Below are positions 1 to 8,070 of a stretch of 10,482 nucleotides of DNA, one piece after another. Each line of letters opens with the position of its first letter. The first letter of the stretch is position 1. A program made the position numbers and the translations under genes. This DNA is from Pseudomonadota bacterium (lineage in GTDB: Bacteria; Pseudomonadota; Gammaproteobacteria; Burkholderiales; Burkholderiaceae), in the NCBI GenBank assembly GCA_029777935.1, contig JAKORH010000050.1, forward strand, positions 1-10,482, given 5' to 3'. The notes under the pieces are model-generated. The model saw only the letters and a list, made by a program, of their open reading frames with translations, did no database searches and was not told the DNA's origin.

Positions 1-262
1 CATCGCGACCACCGAGCGCAATGGCAAGGTCGTCGCCGCGACGCTGGTGCGGCCCGACGACGAGATCATGCTGATCGCCACCGGCGGCGTGCTGATCCGC
101 ACGCGCGTGGCCGAAATCCGCGAGATGGGCCGCGCCACGCAGGGCGTGACGCTGATCGCGCTCGACGAAGGCCCCAAGCTCGCCGGGCTGCAGCGCATCG
201 TCGAAAGCGATGCGGACAACGGCAGCGAAGCCGTGCCGGAAAGCGGCGACACCGCGACCTGA
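1..262 (+). CDS. gyrA: DNA gyrase subunit A, C-terminal end (5' truncated by window)
   Basis: The reading frame is open from position 2 and ends at TGA 260-262, giving 86 visible residues. The visible part contains blade-like repeats of the GyrA C-terminal DNA-wrapping domain: a 'LVRPDDEIMLIATGGVLIRT' stretch, then 'EIREMGRATQGVTLI', the usual last blade with the R-x-x-GRxTQGV signature. An acidic, Ser/Glu/Asp-rich tail follows, as is usual at the C-terminus of proteobacterial GyrA. The protein is the breakage-reunion subunit of the A2B2 topoisomerase that introduces negative supercoils. The catalytic tyrosine domain lies upstream of the window. pheA starts 6 nt downstream with no terminator between, so read-through from gyrA is plausible. 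In many betaproteobacteria serC lies directly after gyrA; here it does not. Confidence 0.93.
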   Translation, partial: IATTERNGKVVAATLVRPDDEIMLIATGGVLIRTRVAEIREMGRATQGVTLIALDEGPKLAGLQRIVESDADNGSEAVPESGDTAT

Positions 263-268
263 GCGCGC

Positions 269-1339
269 ATGGAAGAGCGCCTGCAGCCGCTGCGCGACGC
301 GATCGACGCGGTCGACCGCAAGCTGGTCGAGCTGCTGAACGAGCGCGCGCGGCTGGCGGCCGAAGTCGGCCGCGTGAAGCAGGAACACAACGCGCCGGTG
401 TATCGCCCCGAGCGCGAGGCGCAGGTGCTCGACAAGGTCGCCGCGTTGGGCGCGGGCCCGCTGGCGCCGGCAACGGTGCAGGCGGTGTATCGCGAGGTGA
501 TCGCCGCCTGCCGTGCGCTCGAGCAACCGATCACGGTCGCCTATCTGGGACCGCCGGGGACTTTCTCGGAACTCGCACTGCGCAAGCAGTTCGGCGCCGG
601 GGTGGTCGCCGCGCCGTGCGGCTCGATCGACGAGGTGATGCGCGACGTCGAGGCGGGCACGACCGACTACGGCATCGTGCCGGTGGAGAACTCGACCGAG
701 GGTTCGGTCACGCGCACGCTCGACCTGCTGCTCGCCACGCCGCTCGCGATCATCGCCGAGGTGTCGCTGCCGGTGCATCAGAACCTGATGACCCACAGCG
801 GAACCATGGAAGGCGTCACGCGGATCTGCGCGCACGCGCAGTCGCTGGCGCAATGCGTGAACTGGCTCAACCAGCATCATCCGACTGTGCCGCGCATCAG
901 CGTGGCGAGCAACGCCGAAGCCGCGAAGATGGCGGCCGACGATCCGGCCGTGGCGGCGATCGCAGGCGAAAGCGCGGCCGAGCGCTACGGGCTGCAGCCG
1001 GTCGTCACGCACATCCAGGACGATCCGGGCAACCGCACGCGCTTCGTCGTGCTCGGACGGCAGAGCACGACGCCGTCCGGGCGCGACAAGACCTCGCTGA
1101 TCCTGTCGGTGCCGAACAAGGCCGGGGCCGTGTACCACATGTTGACGCCGCTGGCGCAGCACGGCGTATCGATGACGCGCTTCGAGTCGCGCCCGGCCAG
1201 GAGCGGCACTTGGGAATACTGGTTCTACGTCGACGTCGAGGGCCACGAGAAGGACCCGAAGGTCGCGGCGGCGCTGGCCGAGTTGCGCGAGCGCTGCGCG
1301 TTCTACAAGAGCCTCGGCTCGTATCCGGCCGCGAAGTGA
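269..1339 (+). CDS. pheA: Bifunctional chorismate mutase / prephenate dehydratase (P-protein)
   Basis: A 356-aa P-protein of normal family length. It converts chorismate to prephenate and then to phenylpyruvate, the committed branch to phenylalanine, in the cytoplasm. Residues 1-85 are an AroQ-type chorismate mutase domain ('LRDAIDAVDRKLVELLNERA', 'VYRPERE'). Residues about 88-265 are the periplasmic-binding-protein-like dehydratase domain, with YLGPPGTFSE at 92-101, VPVENSTEGSV at 137-147 and the catalytic TRF motif at 257-259. Residues about 275-350 are an ACT domain with the GAVYHML segment (286-292) and the ESRP motif (306-309) that bind phenylalanine, so feedback inhibition is expected. 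The ATG lies 6 nt after the gyrA stop. No good Shine-Dalgarno is seen, so coupling to gyrA translation is likely. The stop overlaps the tyrA start by one base. Confidence 0.97.
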   Translation: MEERLQPLRDAIDAVDRKLVELLNERARLAAEVGRVKQEHNAPVYRPEREAQVLDKVAALGAGPLAPATVQAVYREVIAACRALEQPITVAYLGPPGTFSELALRKQFGAGVVAAPCGSIDEVMRDVEAGTTDYGIVPVENSTEGSVTRTLDLLLATPLAIIAEVSLPVHQNLMTHSGTMEGVTRICAHAQSLAQCVNWLNQHHPTVPRISVASNAEAAKMAADDPAVAAIAGESAAERYGLQPVVTHIQDDPGNRTRFVVLGRQSTTPSGRDKTSLILSVPNKAGAVYHMLTPLAQHGVSMTRFESRPARSGTWEYWFYVDVEGHEKDPKVAAALAELRERCAFYKSLGSYPAAK

Positions 1340-2217
1340 TGAAGCTCGCGCTGATCGGCGTCGGCCTGATCGGCGGCTCGGCCGCTATCGCGTGGCGCCG
1401 GGCCGGCCGTCTTTCGCACGTGACCGGGTTCGATCGCGATCCGCAGGCGCTCGCGCGCGCGCACGCGCTCGGCGTCATCGATCGGCCGGCGCCGAGCGCT
1501 GCCGACGCGGTGCGCGACGCGGATCTGGTCCTGATGGCGGTGCCGGTGGGCGCGATGCGCGCGGTGTTCTCCGCGATCGCGACCGCGCTGCCGGCGCATG
1601 CGCTGATCACCGACGTCGGCAGCACCAAGTGCTCGGTGATCGACGCGGCGCGTGCCGGACTCGATGCGGCGAGCGGCGTCGCGGTCCGCCGCTTCGTGCC
1701 CGGGCATCCGATCGCCGGGCGCGAGCGGCCCGGCGTGGAGCACGCCGACGGTGCCCTGTTCGAAGGCAGGCTCTACGTCAGCACGCCGGTCGCGGACACC
1801 GACACCGACGCGCTGGTCCGCATCGAATCGCTGTGGAGCGCGGCCGGCGCGAAGGTCTCGCGCATGGCTGCGGACGAGCACGACCGCATTTTCGCTGCCG
1901 TGAGCCACCTGCCGCACCTGCTGGCGTTCGCGCTGGTGGCGCGGATCGCATCCGAGCCCGACGGCGAGCGCAAGCTCGGTTTCGCCGGCGCGGGCTTCCG
2001 CGACTTCACGCGCATTGCCGCCAGCAATCCCGAGATGTGGCGCGACATCTCGGTCGCCAACCGCGCCGCACTCGGCGAGGAACTGCGCGGCTATCGCACG
2101 CTGCTCGACGACCTGCAGCGCGCGGTCGACGCCGGGGATGCGGCGGCGATCGAGCGCGTGTTCGATCTCGCCAGCCGCACGCGCCGGCGGCACGCGAGGA
2201 CCTTCGATGCCGAGTGA
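1339..2217 (+). CDS. tyrA: Prephenate dehydrogenase (possibly also arogenate)
   Basis: A 292-aa TyrA, monofunctional, without chorismate mutase or ACT domain. It oxidatively decarboxylates prephenate to 4-hydroxyphenylpyruvate for tyrosine synthesis. The Rossmann motif GVGLIGGS is at 7-14, and an acidic residue (Asp32) at the end of the second strand suggests NAD+ rather than NADP+ (inference). Family motifs follow in order: DVGSTK 92-97, GHPIAG 122-127, SHLPH 189-193, FRDFTRIA 220-227 and MWRDI 233-237. The open frame extends upstream, but ATG 1339 is the conserved start directly ahead of the nucleotide-binding motif. It overlaps the pheA stop as TGATG, so translational coupling is expected. 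hisC, often found between pheA and tyrA in relatives, is absent. Arogenate use cannot be excluded from sequence. Confidence 0.96.
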   Translation: MKLALIGVGLIGGSAAIAWRRAGRLSHVTGFDRDPQALARAHALGVIDRPAPSAADAVRDADLVLMAVPVGAMRAVFSAIATALPAHALITDVGSTKCSVIDAARAGLDAASGVAVRRFVPGHPIAGRERPGVEHADGALFEGRLYVSTPVADTDTDALVRIESLWSAAGAKVSRMAADEHDRIFAAVSHLPHLLAFALVARIASEPDGERKLGFAGAGFRDFTRIAASNPEMWRDISVANRAALGEELRGYRTLLDDLQRAVDAGDAAAIERVFDLASRTRRRHARTFDAE

Positions 2218-3508
2218 AGCGTGCTGGCCGGACGTGCTGACGGTCGAGCCGATCGCGCGCGCCGCCGGCACGGTGCGGCTGCCCGGTTCGAAGAGCATAT
2301 CCAACCGCGCGCTGCTGCTCGCCGCGCTCGCGCAGGGCGAGACCGAACTGGCTGGCGTGCTCGACGCCGACGACACGCGCGTGATGATCGAGGCGCTGCG
2401 TACGCTCGGCGTGCGCGTCGAGCAGCGCGCCGGCGCGACGCGAGTGTCCGGCTGCGCGGGCGCGTTTCCGGTCAAGCAGGCTGATCTCTTTCTCGGCAAC
2501 GCCGGTACCGCCATGCGTCCGCTCACTGCGGCGCTGGCGTTCGCGGGCGGCAGCTATCGCCTCGACGGCGTGGCGCGGATGCGCGAACGGCCGATCGGCG
2601 ATCTGGTCGAGGCGCTGAACGCGCTCGGCGCGCGCATCGGCTACGAAGGCGAGCGCGGCTATCCGCCGCTTTCCGTCGCGCCCGCCGAGCGGCTGACGAG
2701 CGACGCGGTCGACATCAGGGGCGACGTGTCGAGCCAGTTCGTCAGCGCACTGCTGATGGCGGCGCCGCTGATCGCGCAGCAAGGCGGACTGATCGTCCGC
2801 GTGCCGGGTGCGCTGATCTCGCAGCCCTACGTGGCGTTGACGGTGGCGATGATGGCGCAGTTCGGCGTGGCGGTGGCGCGCGCGGGCGGCACCTTTCATG
2901 TTCCGCGCGCGCTGTATTCCGCTCCCGGCCGCTATGCGGTCGAGGGCGACGCGTCGGGCGCGTCGTACTTCCTCGCGCTCGGGGCGATCGCCGGCGGTCC
3001 GGTGCGAGTGCTCGGGGTCGGCCGCGACAGCGTGCAGGGCGACGTGGCTTTCGCCGACCTGCTGCAGCGGATGGGCGCGCGGATCGAGTGGGGCGCCGAT
3101 TTCATCGAGGCGCGCGCAGGCGCTGCGATCGAGGCGATCGACTTCGACTGCACCGCGATTCCCGACGCCGCGATGACGGCGGCGATCGTCGCGCTCTTCA
3201 CGCGCGCGCGTACGGTGCTGCGCGGAATCGGCTCGTGGCGCGTAAAGGAGACCGATCGCATCGCGGCGATGGCGACCGAGCTGCGCAAGCTCGGCGCAAA
3301 GGTGGAAGAGGGCGCTGACTGGATCGCGATCGAGCCGCCGGCCACCGTGCGCGAGGCGACGATCGACACCTACGACGACCACCGGATCGCGATGTGCTTC
3401 GCGCTCGCTGCCGCGGCCGGCGTGCCCATCCACATCCGCGATCCGGGCTGTGTGGCCAAGACGTTCCCCGATTTCTTCGTGCGCCTCGCGCGCCTGGTCG
3501 GACGATGA
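2207..3508 (+). CDS. aroA: 3-phosphoshikimate 1-carboxyvinyltransferase (EPSP synthase), class I
   Basis: A 433-aa EPSP synthase joining shikimate-3-phosphate and phosphoenolpyruvate, the sixth step of the shikimate pathway. The sequence shows [10 protein letters not shown] at 25-34 (Lys29 substrate binding), [10 protein letters not shown] at 97-106, MRERPI at 125-130, PDAAMT at 319-324 with the catalytic Asp320, RVKETDR at 345-351 with Glu348, and YDDHRIAM at 389-396. The NAGTAMRP loop keeps Gly100, Thr101 and Pro105, as in class I, typically glyphosate-sensitive, enzymes. ATG 2207 is chosen because it sits 6 nt after an AGGA Shine-Dalgarno (2197-2200) and gives the usual short N-terminal extension before 'VRLPGSKS'. 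The start lies 11 nt inside the end of tyrA, and the stop overlaps cmk as ATGA. It supplies chorismate for the pheA and tyrA products encoded upstream. Confidence 0.97.
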   Translation: MPSEACWPDVLTVEPIARAAGTVRLPGSKSISNRALLLAALAQGETELAGVLDADDTRVMIEALRTLGVRVEQRAGATRVSGCAGAFPVKQADLFLGNAGTAMRPLTAALAFAGGSYRLDGVARMRERPIGDLVEALNALGARIGYEGERGYPPLSVAPAERLTSDAVDIRGDVSSQFVSALLMAAPLIAQQGGLIVRVPGALISQPYVALTVAMMAQFGVAVARAGGTFHVPRALYSAPGRYAVEGDASGASYFLALGAIAGGPVRVLGVGRDSVQGDVAFADLLQRMGARIEWGADFIEARAGAAIEAIDFDCTAIPDAAMTAAIVALFTRARTVLRGIGSWRVKETDRIAAMATELRKLGAKVEEGADWIAIEPPATVREATIDTYDDHRIAMCFALAAAAGVPIHIRDPGCVAKTFPDFFVRLARLVGR

Positions 3509-4167
3509 AGCCGCCGGTGATCGCGATCGACGGGCCGACCGCGTCGGGCAAGGGCACGGTCGCCGCAGCGGTCGCGCGGGCGCTCGGATTTCACTACCTC
3601 GACAGCGGCGCGCTGTACCGGCTGGTCGGGCTGGCGGCGCGCGACGCGAATCTGCCCTTCGAGGATGGCGCCGCGATCGCCCGGCTCGCGGCGACGCTGC
3701 GGCCACGGTTCGAGCACGGGCGCATCTTGCTCGACGGTCGGGACCTGACCGAAGCGATCCGTACCGAGGAGGCGAGCCGACTGTCGTCGCGTGTCGCGGT
3801 GCATGGGCCGGTGCGCGAGGCGCTGCTCGACCTGCAGCACGCGTTTCGCCAGCCGCCCGGACTGGTGGCCGACGGTCGCGACATGGGCACGGTCGTCTTC
3901 CCCGATGCGGCGCTGAAGATCTTTCTGACGGCGAGCGTCGAAGCCCGCGCGGAACGCCGGTATAAGCAGTTGATGGAAAAGGGCTTTCCGGCTACACTGC
4001 CGGCCCTTCTGCAGGATCTGCGGGAACGCGACGAACGCGATTCGAAGCGCGCCGCGTCGCCGTTGAAGCCTGCACAGGACGCGTATCTGCTGGACTCATC
4101 ATCGCTGTCGATCGAGGAAGTCGTCGCGACGATCGTGCACTGGTACGCGGAATCGGCCGCCGAATAG
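3505..4167 (+). CDS. cmk: (d)CMP kinase (cytidylate kinase)
   Basis: A 220-aa bacterial CMP kinase, normal length. It phosphorylates CMP and dCMP with ATP, recycling nucleotides from RNA turnover and phospholipid synthesis. The Walker A loop GPTASGKGT is at 10-18, the substrate segment YLDSGALYR at 31-39, [12 protein letters not shown] at 124-135, and the lid with RRYKQL (151-156) and RDERDSKRA (175-183). ATG 3505 overlaps the aroA stop as ATGA; no independent Shine-Dalgarno is visible, so it is probably read by coupling. The aroA-cmk-rpsA order is widely conserved in proteobacteria. The stretch encoding residues about 153-168 uses codons that are uncommon in this window (TAT, TTG, ACA) and coincides with a promoter for the next gene. 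Confidence 0.97.
   Translation: MKPPVIAIDGPTASGKGTVAAAVARALGFHYLDSGALYRLVGLAARDANLPFEDGAAIARLAATLRPRFEHGRILLDGRDLTEAIRTEEASRLSSRVAVHGPVREALLDLQHAFRQPPGLVADGRDMGTVVFPDAALKIFLTASVEARAERRYKQLMEKGFPATLPALLQDLRERDERDSKRAASPLKPAQDAYLLDSSSLSIEEVVATIVHWYAESAAE
3970..3998 (+). promoter_or_regulatory. Sigma70-type promoter inside cmk, likely for rpsA
   Basis: A -35 element TTGATG (3970-3975) and a -10 element TACACT (3993-3998) are separated by exactly 17 nt inside the 3' third of cmk. The surrounding codons are locally AT-rich against the 70% GC background. The expected transcript start near 4005 gives an rpsA leader of roughly 255 nt. Promoters inside the upstream cmk gene are known for E. coli rpsA, so the position is reasonable. 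The call rests on sequence match only. Confidence 0.6.
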
Positions 4168-4239
4168 CGGCCGCGGGTGCGCGCCGGATTCCGAGGTCTT
4201 CCGGCGCGTGGGGCTCAACTCCGCTCGGACGCAAAGCCC
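4154..4239 (+). promoter_or_regulatory. Structured rpsA leader with three potential stem-loops
   Basis: Three consecutive stem-loops can be drawn between the end of cmk and the rpsA start. The first pairs 4154-4160 with 4167-4173 (7 bp, over the cmk stop). The second pairs 4180-4188 with 4200-4208 (9 bp, CGCGCCGGA with TCCGGCGCG, 11-nt loop). The third pairs 4211-4215 with 4235-4239 (5 bp). None is followed by a T run, so they are not intrinsic terminators. Before the rpsA ATG there is only a weak GAAAG (4250-4254). E. coli rpsA is known for a hairpin-rich initiation region without a canonical Shine-Dalgarno that S1 itself represses; a similar role here is inference. Confidence 0.45.
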
Positions 4240-4261
4240 GGGTGTGCTTGAAAGTCACTTA

Positions 4262-5965
<1,704 letters not shown>

Positions 5966-6088
5966 GAAGGTGTGAAGATTTCGTCGCGAGCGGCCCGAGG
6001 TCGCGCCGAGCAGCGGACCTGTACAGAGTCGTACAGTGAGCAGCGCAGGTGCGAGATCGGGACGCGTAGTAGAAGGATTCACACCTTC
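5966..6088. repeat. 11-bp inverted repeat spanning the rpsA-ihfB spacer
   Basis: GAAGGTGTGAA (5966-5976), starting one base after the rpsA stop codon, is perfectly complementary to TTCACACCTTC (6078-6088), which lies directly 5' of the GGAGGAG Shine-Dalgarno of ihfB. The arms are 101 nt apart. The distal arm can instead form a local 5-bp hairpin: GAAGG 6072-6076 with CCTTC 6084-6088, loop 7 nt. The two foldings are mutually exclusive. Function is unknown. Confidence 0.5.
6019..6036. promoter_or_regulatory. Operator-like dyad CTGTAC-N6-GTACAG
   Basis: A perfect 6-bp inverted repeat with a 6-nt spacer lies in the rpsA-ihfB spacer (arms 6019-6024 and 6031-6036). Its size and symmetry suit a dimeric regulator, and the two GTACAG copies are 10 bp apart, one helical turn. 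No regulator can be named. The CTGT and ACAG ends are 10 nt apart, not the 8 required for the enterobacterial LexA box. Confidence 0.3.
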
Positions 6089-6111
6089 GGAGGAGAGTGC
6101 CGGTGCGCTTC

Positions 6112-6423
6112 ATGACCAAATCGGAGTTGATCACGAAGCTCGCCGAGCGCAATCCGCGCCTGGTCGTGCATGATGCCGACGAAGCCGTCAAGACGATGCT
6201 CGACACGATGAGCGACGCACTGGCTCAGGGCAGCCGGATCGAGATTCGCGGCTTCGGCAGCTTTGCGTTGAATTACCGCCCGCCGCGCATCGGCCGCAAT
6301 CCCAAGTCGGGCGAACGCGTGCACGTTCCCGCCAAGCACGTGCCGCACTTCAAGGCCGGCAAGGAACTGCGCGAACGCGTCGACCGCGGGCCGCGAGGGG
6401 GCACGCCGCCCTCCGACGACTGA
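6112..6423 (+). CDS. ihfB: Integration host factor subunit beta
   Basis: A 103-aa HU/IHF family DNA-bending protein that pairs with IhfA and bends DNA sharply at specific sites for transcription, recombination and replication. The N-terminal dimerisation helices ([25 protein letters not shown]) are followed by [10 protein letters not shown] at 42-51, the GRNPKSGE motif at 61-68 containing the intercalating proline (Pro64), and [14 protein letters not shown] at 77-90. A short Gly/Pro/Asp tail follows. ATG 6112 is the start conserved in the family. The strong GGAGGAG (6089-6095) is 16 nt away, however, and suits an in-frame GTG at 6103 better (7-nt spacing), which would add three residues (VRF). 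Either start is possible. The gene ends before a palindrome and a strong terminator. Confidence 0.96.
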   Translation: MTKSELITKLAERNPRLVVHDADEAVKTMLDTMSDALAQGSRIEIRGFGSFALNYRPPRIGRNPKSGERVHVPAKHVPHFKAGKELRERVDRGPRGGTPPSDD

Positions 6424-6435
6424 TCGCCGGCGATC
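6422..6435. repeat. Perfect 14-bp palindrome at the ihfB stop codon
   Basis: GATCGCCGGCGATC reads identically on both strands and begins within the TGA stop (6421-6423) of ihfB. In RNA it could form a short 5-bp hairpin with a CCGG loop just ahead of the terminator. It has no T run of its own. In GC-rich DNA such a palindrome could arise by chance. Confidence 0.4.
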
Positions 6436-6442
6436 CCACCGA

Positions 6443-6467
6443 GCCCCGCGCCGCGGGGCGTTCTTTT
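6443..6467 (+). terminator. Rho-independent terminator after ihfB
   Basis: A 7-bp all-GC stem, GCCCCGC (6443-6449) with GCGGGGC (6453-6459), has a 3-nt loop and is followed by GTTCTTTT (6460-6467), the only clear T run in this GC-rich stretch. It sits 20 nt after the ihfB stop and marks the end of the cmk/rpsA/ihfB transcription unit. Confidence 0.85.
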
Positions 6468-6480
6468 CACCCCCGCCCGC

Positions 6481-6509
6481 GCGGTCCGAGGCGCGCGGCA
6501 CCGTACAAT
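6481..6509 (+). promoter_or_regulatory. Promoter for lapA-lapB
   Basis: A near-consensus -10 element TACAAT (6504-6509) lies 27 nt before the lapA ATG and directly after a terminator. The -35 position at 17-nt spacing (6481-6486, GCGGTC) matches poorly. Transcription would start near 6516, leaving a leader of about 20 nt. I see no strong Shine-Dalgarno before lapA. Confidence 0.5.
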
Positions 6510-6536
6510 CCGGCGAATTCCCGCATCCGTGCTCCG

Positions 6537-6893
6537 ATGAACGCGCTCGCGTGGCTGATCCGGATCGTCTTCTTCGTCATCGTGCTGTGGTTCGCGCTGA
6601 AGAATCTGACGCCGGTGCCGGTACGCCTGACGGAGACGCTGCATTGGGACGGCGTGCCGCTGGTGGTCGTGATGCTTGCCTGCCTGCTGGTCGGCGTCCT
6701 CGCCGGAGCGCTCGCGATGGCGCCGCGAGTGTTCCGGCTGCGCAGGCGCCTGGCGGCGGCCGAGGCGAAGGCGGCCGCCGCTCCGCCGCCGACGGTCAAG
6801 CGCGGGCCGTCGACCCTGACGGGCATGGTCAACGTCGCGCGCAACGCCGGCGCCGTCGGAGAATTGAACGGCGATACGCGGATTGGGCGCTAG
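6537..6893 (+). CDS. lapA: LapA-domain inner membrane protein (LPS assembly protein A)
   Basis: A 118-aa small membrane protein of the LapA (DUF1049) family. Two hydrophobic segments, residues about 5-21 (WLIRIVFFVIVLWFAL) and 41-62 (PLVVVMLACLLVGVLAGALAMA), frame a short loop with the family-typical 'NLTPVPVRL'. A basic stretch (RVFRLRRRL) and an Ala-rich, probably coiled-coil segment follow, then a polar tail. In E. coli LapA is encoded with LapB and linked to LPS transport and assembly at the inner membrane; its exact role is less clear than that of LapB. ATG 6537 follows the new promoter. lapB begins about 13 nt after the stop, so the pair forms an operon, as in other proteobacteria. Confidence 0.9.
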   Translation: MNALAWLIRIVFFVIVLWFALKNLTPVPVRLTETLHWDGVPLVVVMLACLLVGVLAGALAMAPRVFRLRRRLAAAEAKAAAAPPPTVKRGPSTLTGMVNVARNAGAVGELNGDTRIGR

Positions 6894-6906
6894 AACCCGG
6901 GTTCCT

Positions 6907-8070
6907 GTGGGTGAATTCGAGCTCTGGTACCTGATTCTGCTGCCAGCGCTGTTCGCCGCCGGCTGGTGGCTGCGCGGCGTCGATGCGCGTACGCGCGGTG
7001 TTGATCCGCAGACCGGGCCGCGCTCGATGTTCCGCGGCCTGAACTACTTCCTGAACGAACAGCCGGACAAGGCGATCGACGCCTTCATCGAAGTGGTCAA
7101 GCTCGATCCCGAGACGATCGAGCTGCACCACGCGCTAGGCAACCTGTTCCGCCGCCGCGGCGAAATCGATCGCGCGGTGCGCATACACACGCATCTGCTC
7201 AACCGCGCGGACCTGCCTGCAGCCGAGCGCGCCGATGCGCTGGCGGAGCTGGGTCAGGATTTCCTAAAGGGCGGGCTGCTCGATCGTGCCGAAGACGCAT
7301 TCCTGAAGCTGCGCGACGAGCCGCGCCACCGGCTCGACGCGCTGCGGTCTCTGGCGCGCATCTACGAAATGGAACGCGAATGGGTCAAGGCGATCGACTG
7401 CGCGCGGCGCCTGGAGCGCGAAGCCGGCGAATCGCATCACGGCGCGATCGCGCACTTCAACTGCGAGCTCGCAGACCAGGCGCTGGCGCGCGGCGATCCG
7501 GACGCGGCACAGGGCTTTCTTGCCGAAGCGCAGGCCGCCGACCGCAAGTCCGTGCGCGCTGCCATCCTCGCCGGCGAACTCGCGGCGCACCGCGGCGACC
7601 TCGACAAGGCGATCAAGCTGTGGTCGCAGATCGAGGCGACATCCCCGGGGCATCTGGCGCTGGTCGCGCGGCGGCTGACCGAGACGCTGGACAAGCTCGG
7701 CCGCCGCGCGGAGGCGCTGAACCTGCTGCGCCGCGCGCTGATGGACGCACCGTCGATCGATCTGCTCGACGTCGCCGTCGAGCGCGTGTCCCAGTGGGAG
7801 GGACGCGCCACCGCCGAGCGGCTGCTGCGCGAAGAGATGGCGCGGCACCCTTCGCTGCTTGGCTACGAACGGCTGTTGGCGCTGCACGGCGTGGCCGACG
7901 AAGCGCTGGCCGGGCTGCATCCGCTGATCCAGGCGCAGGCGCGCAAGCTCGCGCGCTACCGGTGCAGCAAGTGCGGATTCCGCGCGCGGGAATTCCACTG
8001 GCAGTGCCCGGGCTGCACGAGCTGGGACAGCTATCCGCCGCGACGGATCGAGGAACTGGATGCGGCATGA
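6907..8070 (+). CDS. lapB: LapB: TPR and rubredoxin-type LPS regulator
   Basis: A 387-aa LapB (YciM), close to the E. coli length (389). An N-terminal membrane anchor, residues about 5-23 (ELWYLILLPALFAAGWWL), is followed by tetratricopeptide helices from about residue 42 ('GLNYFLNEQPDKAIDAFIEV', 'LGNLFRRRGEIDRAVRIHTHLL') to about 345. A C-terminal rubredoxin-like metal site has CSKC at 353-356 and CPGC at 367-370. In E. coli LapB acts at the cytoplasmic face of the inner membrane as the FtsH adaptor that triggers LpxC degradation, limiting LPS synthesis. GTG 6907 is chosen because it places 'EFELW' at the N-terminus, as in betaproteobacterial homologues I recall. The frame opens earlier at TTG 6883, overlapping lapA. 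Neither start has a good Shine-Dalgarno. hldE and hldD, frequent downstream neighbours in relatives, are absent. Confidence 0.94.
   Translation: MGEFELWYLILLPALFAAGWWLRGVDARTRGVDPQTGPRSMFRGLNYFLNEQPDKAIDAFIEVVKLDPETIELHHALGNLFRRRGEIDRAVRIHTHLLNRADLPAAERADALAELGQDFLKGGLLDRAEDAFLKLRDEPRHRLDALRSLARIYEMEREWVKAIDCARRLEREAGESHHGAIAHFNCELADQALARGDPDAAQGFLAEAQAADRKSVRAAILAGELAAHRGDLDKAIKLWSQIEATSPGHLALVARRLTETLDKLGRRAEALNLLRRALMDAPSIDLLDVAVERVSQWEGRATAERLLREEMARHPSLLGYERLLALHGVADEALAGLHPLIQAQARKLARYRCSKCGFRAREFHWQCPGCTSWDSYPPRRIEELDAA

Noticed and set aside
616..1338. Upstream extension of the tyrA frame through pheA
   Set aside because: The added residues are low-complexity Arg/Gly/Ala translated out of frame from pheA. 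The conserved TyrA N-terminus begins exactly at ATG 1339.
2006..3706. 566-codon open frame antisense to aroA and cmk
   Set aside because: The product is extremely Arg/Ala/His-rich, it spans two well-supported genes, and no ribosome site or family motif is visible. It is a high-GC artefact.
4180..4208. Intrinsic terminator between cmk and rpsA
   Set aside because: The 9-bp stem is good but is followed by TGGGGCTC, not a T run, and rpsA lies just downstream. A leader structure is more likely.
6019..6036. LexA (SOS) box in the rpsA-ihfB spacer
   Set aside because: CTGT and ACAG are present, but the gap is 10 nt rather than the 8 of the known CTGT-N8-ACAG box, and neither gene is an expected SOS target.
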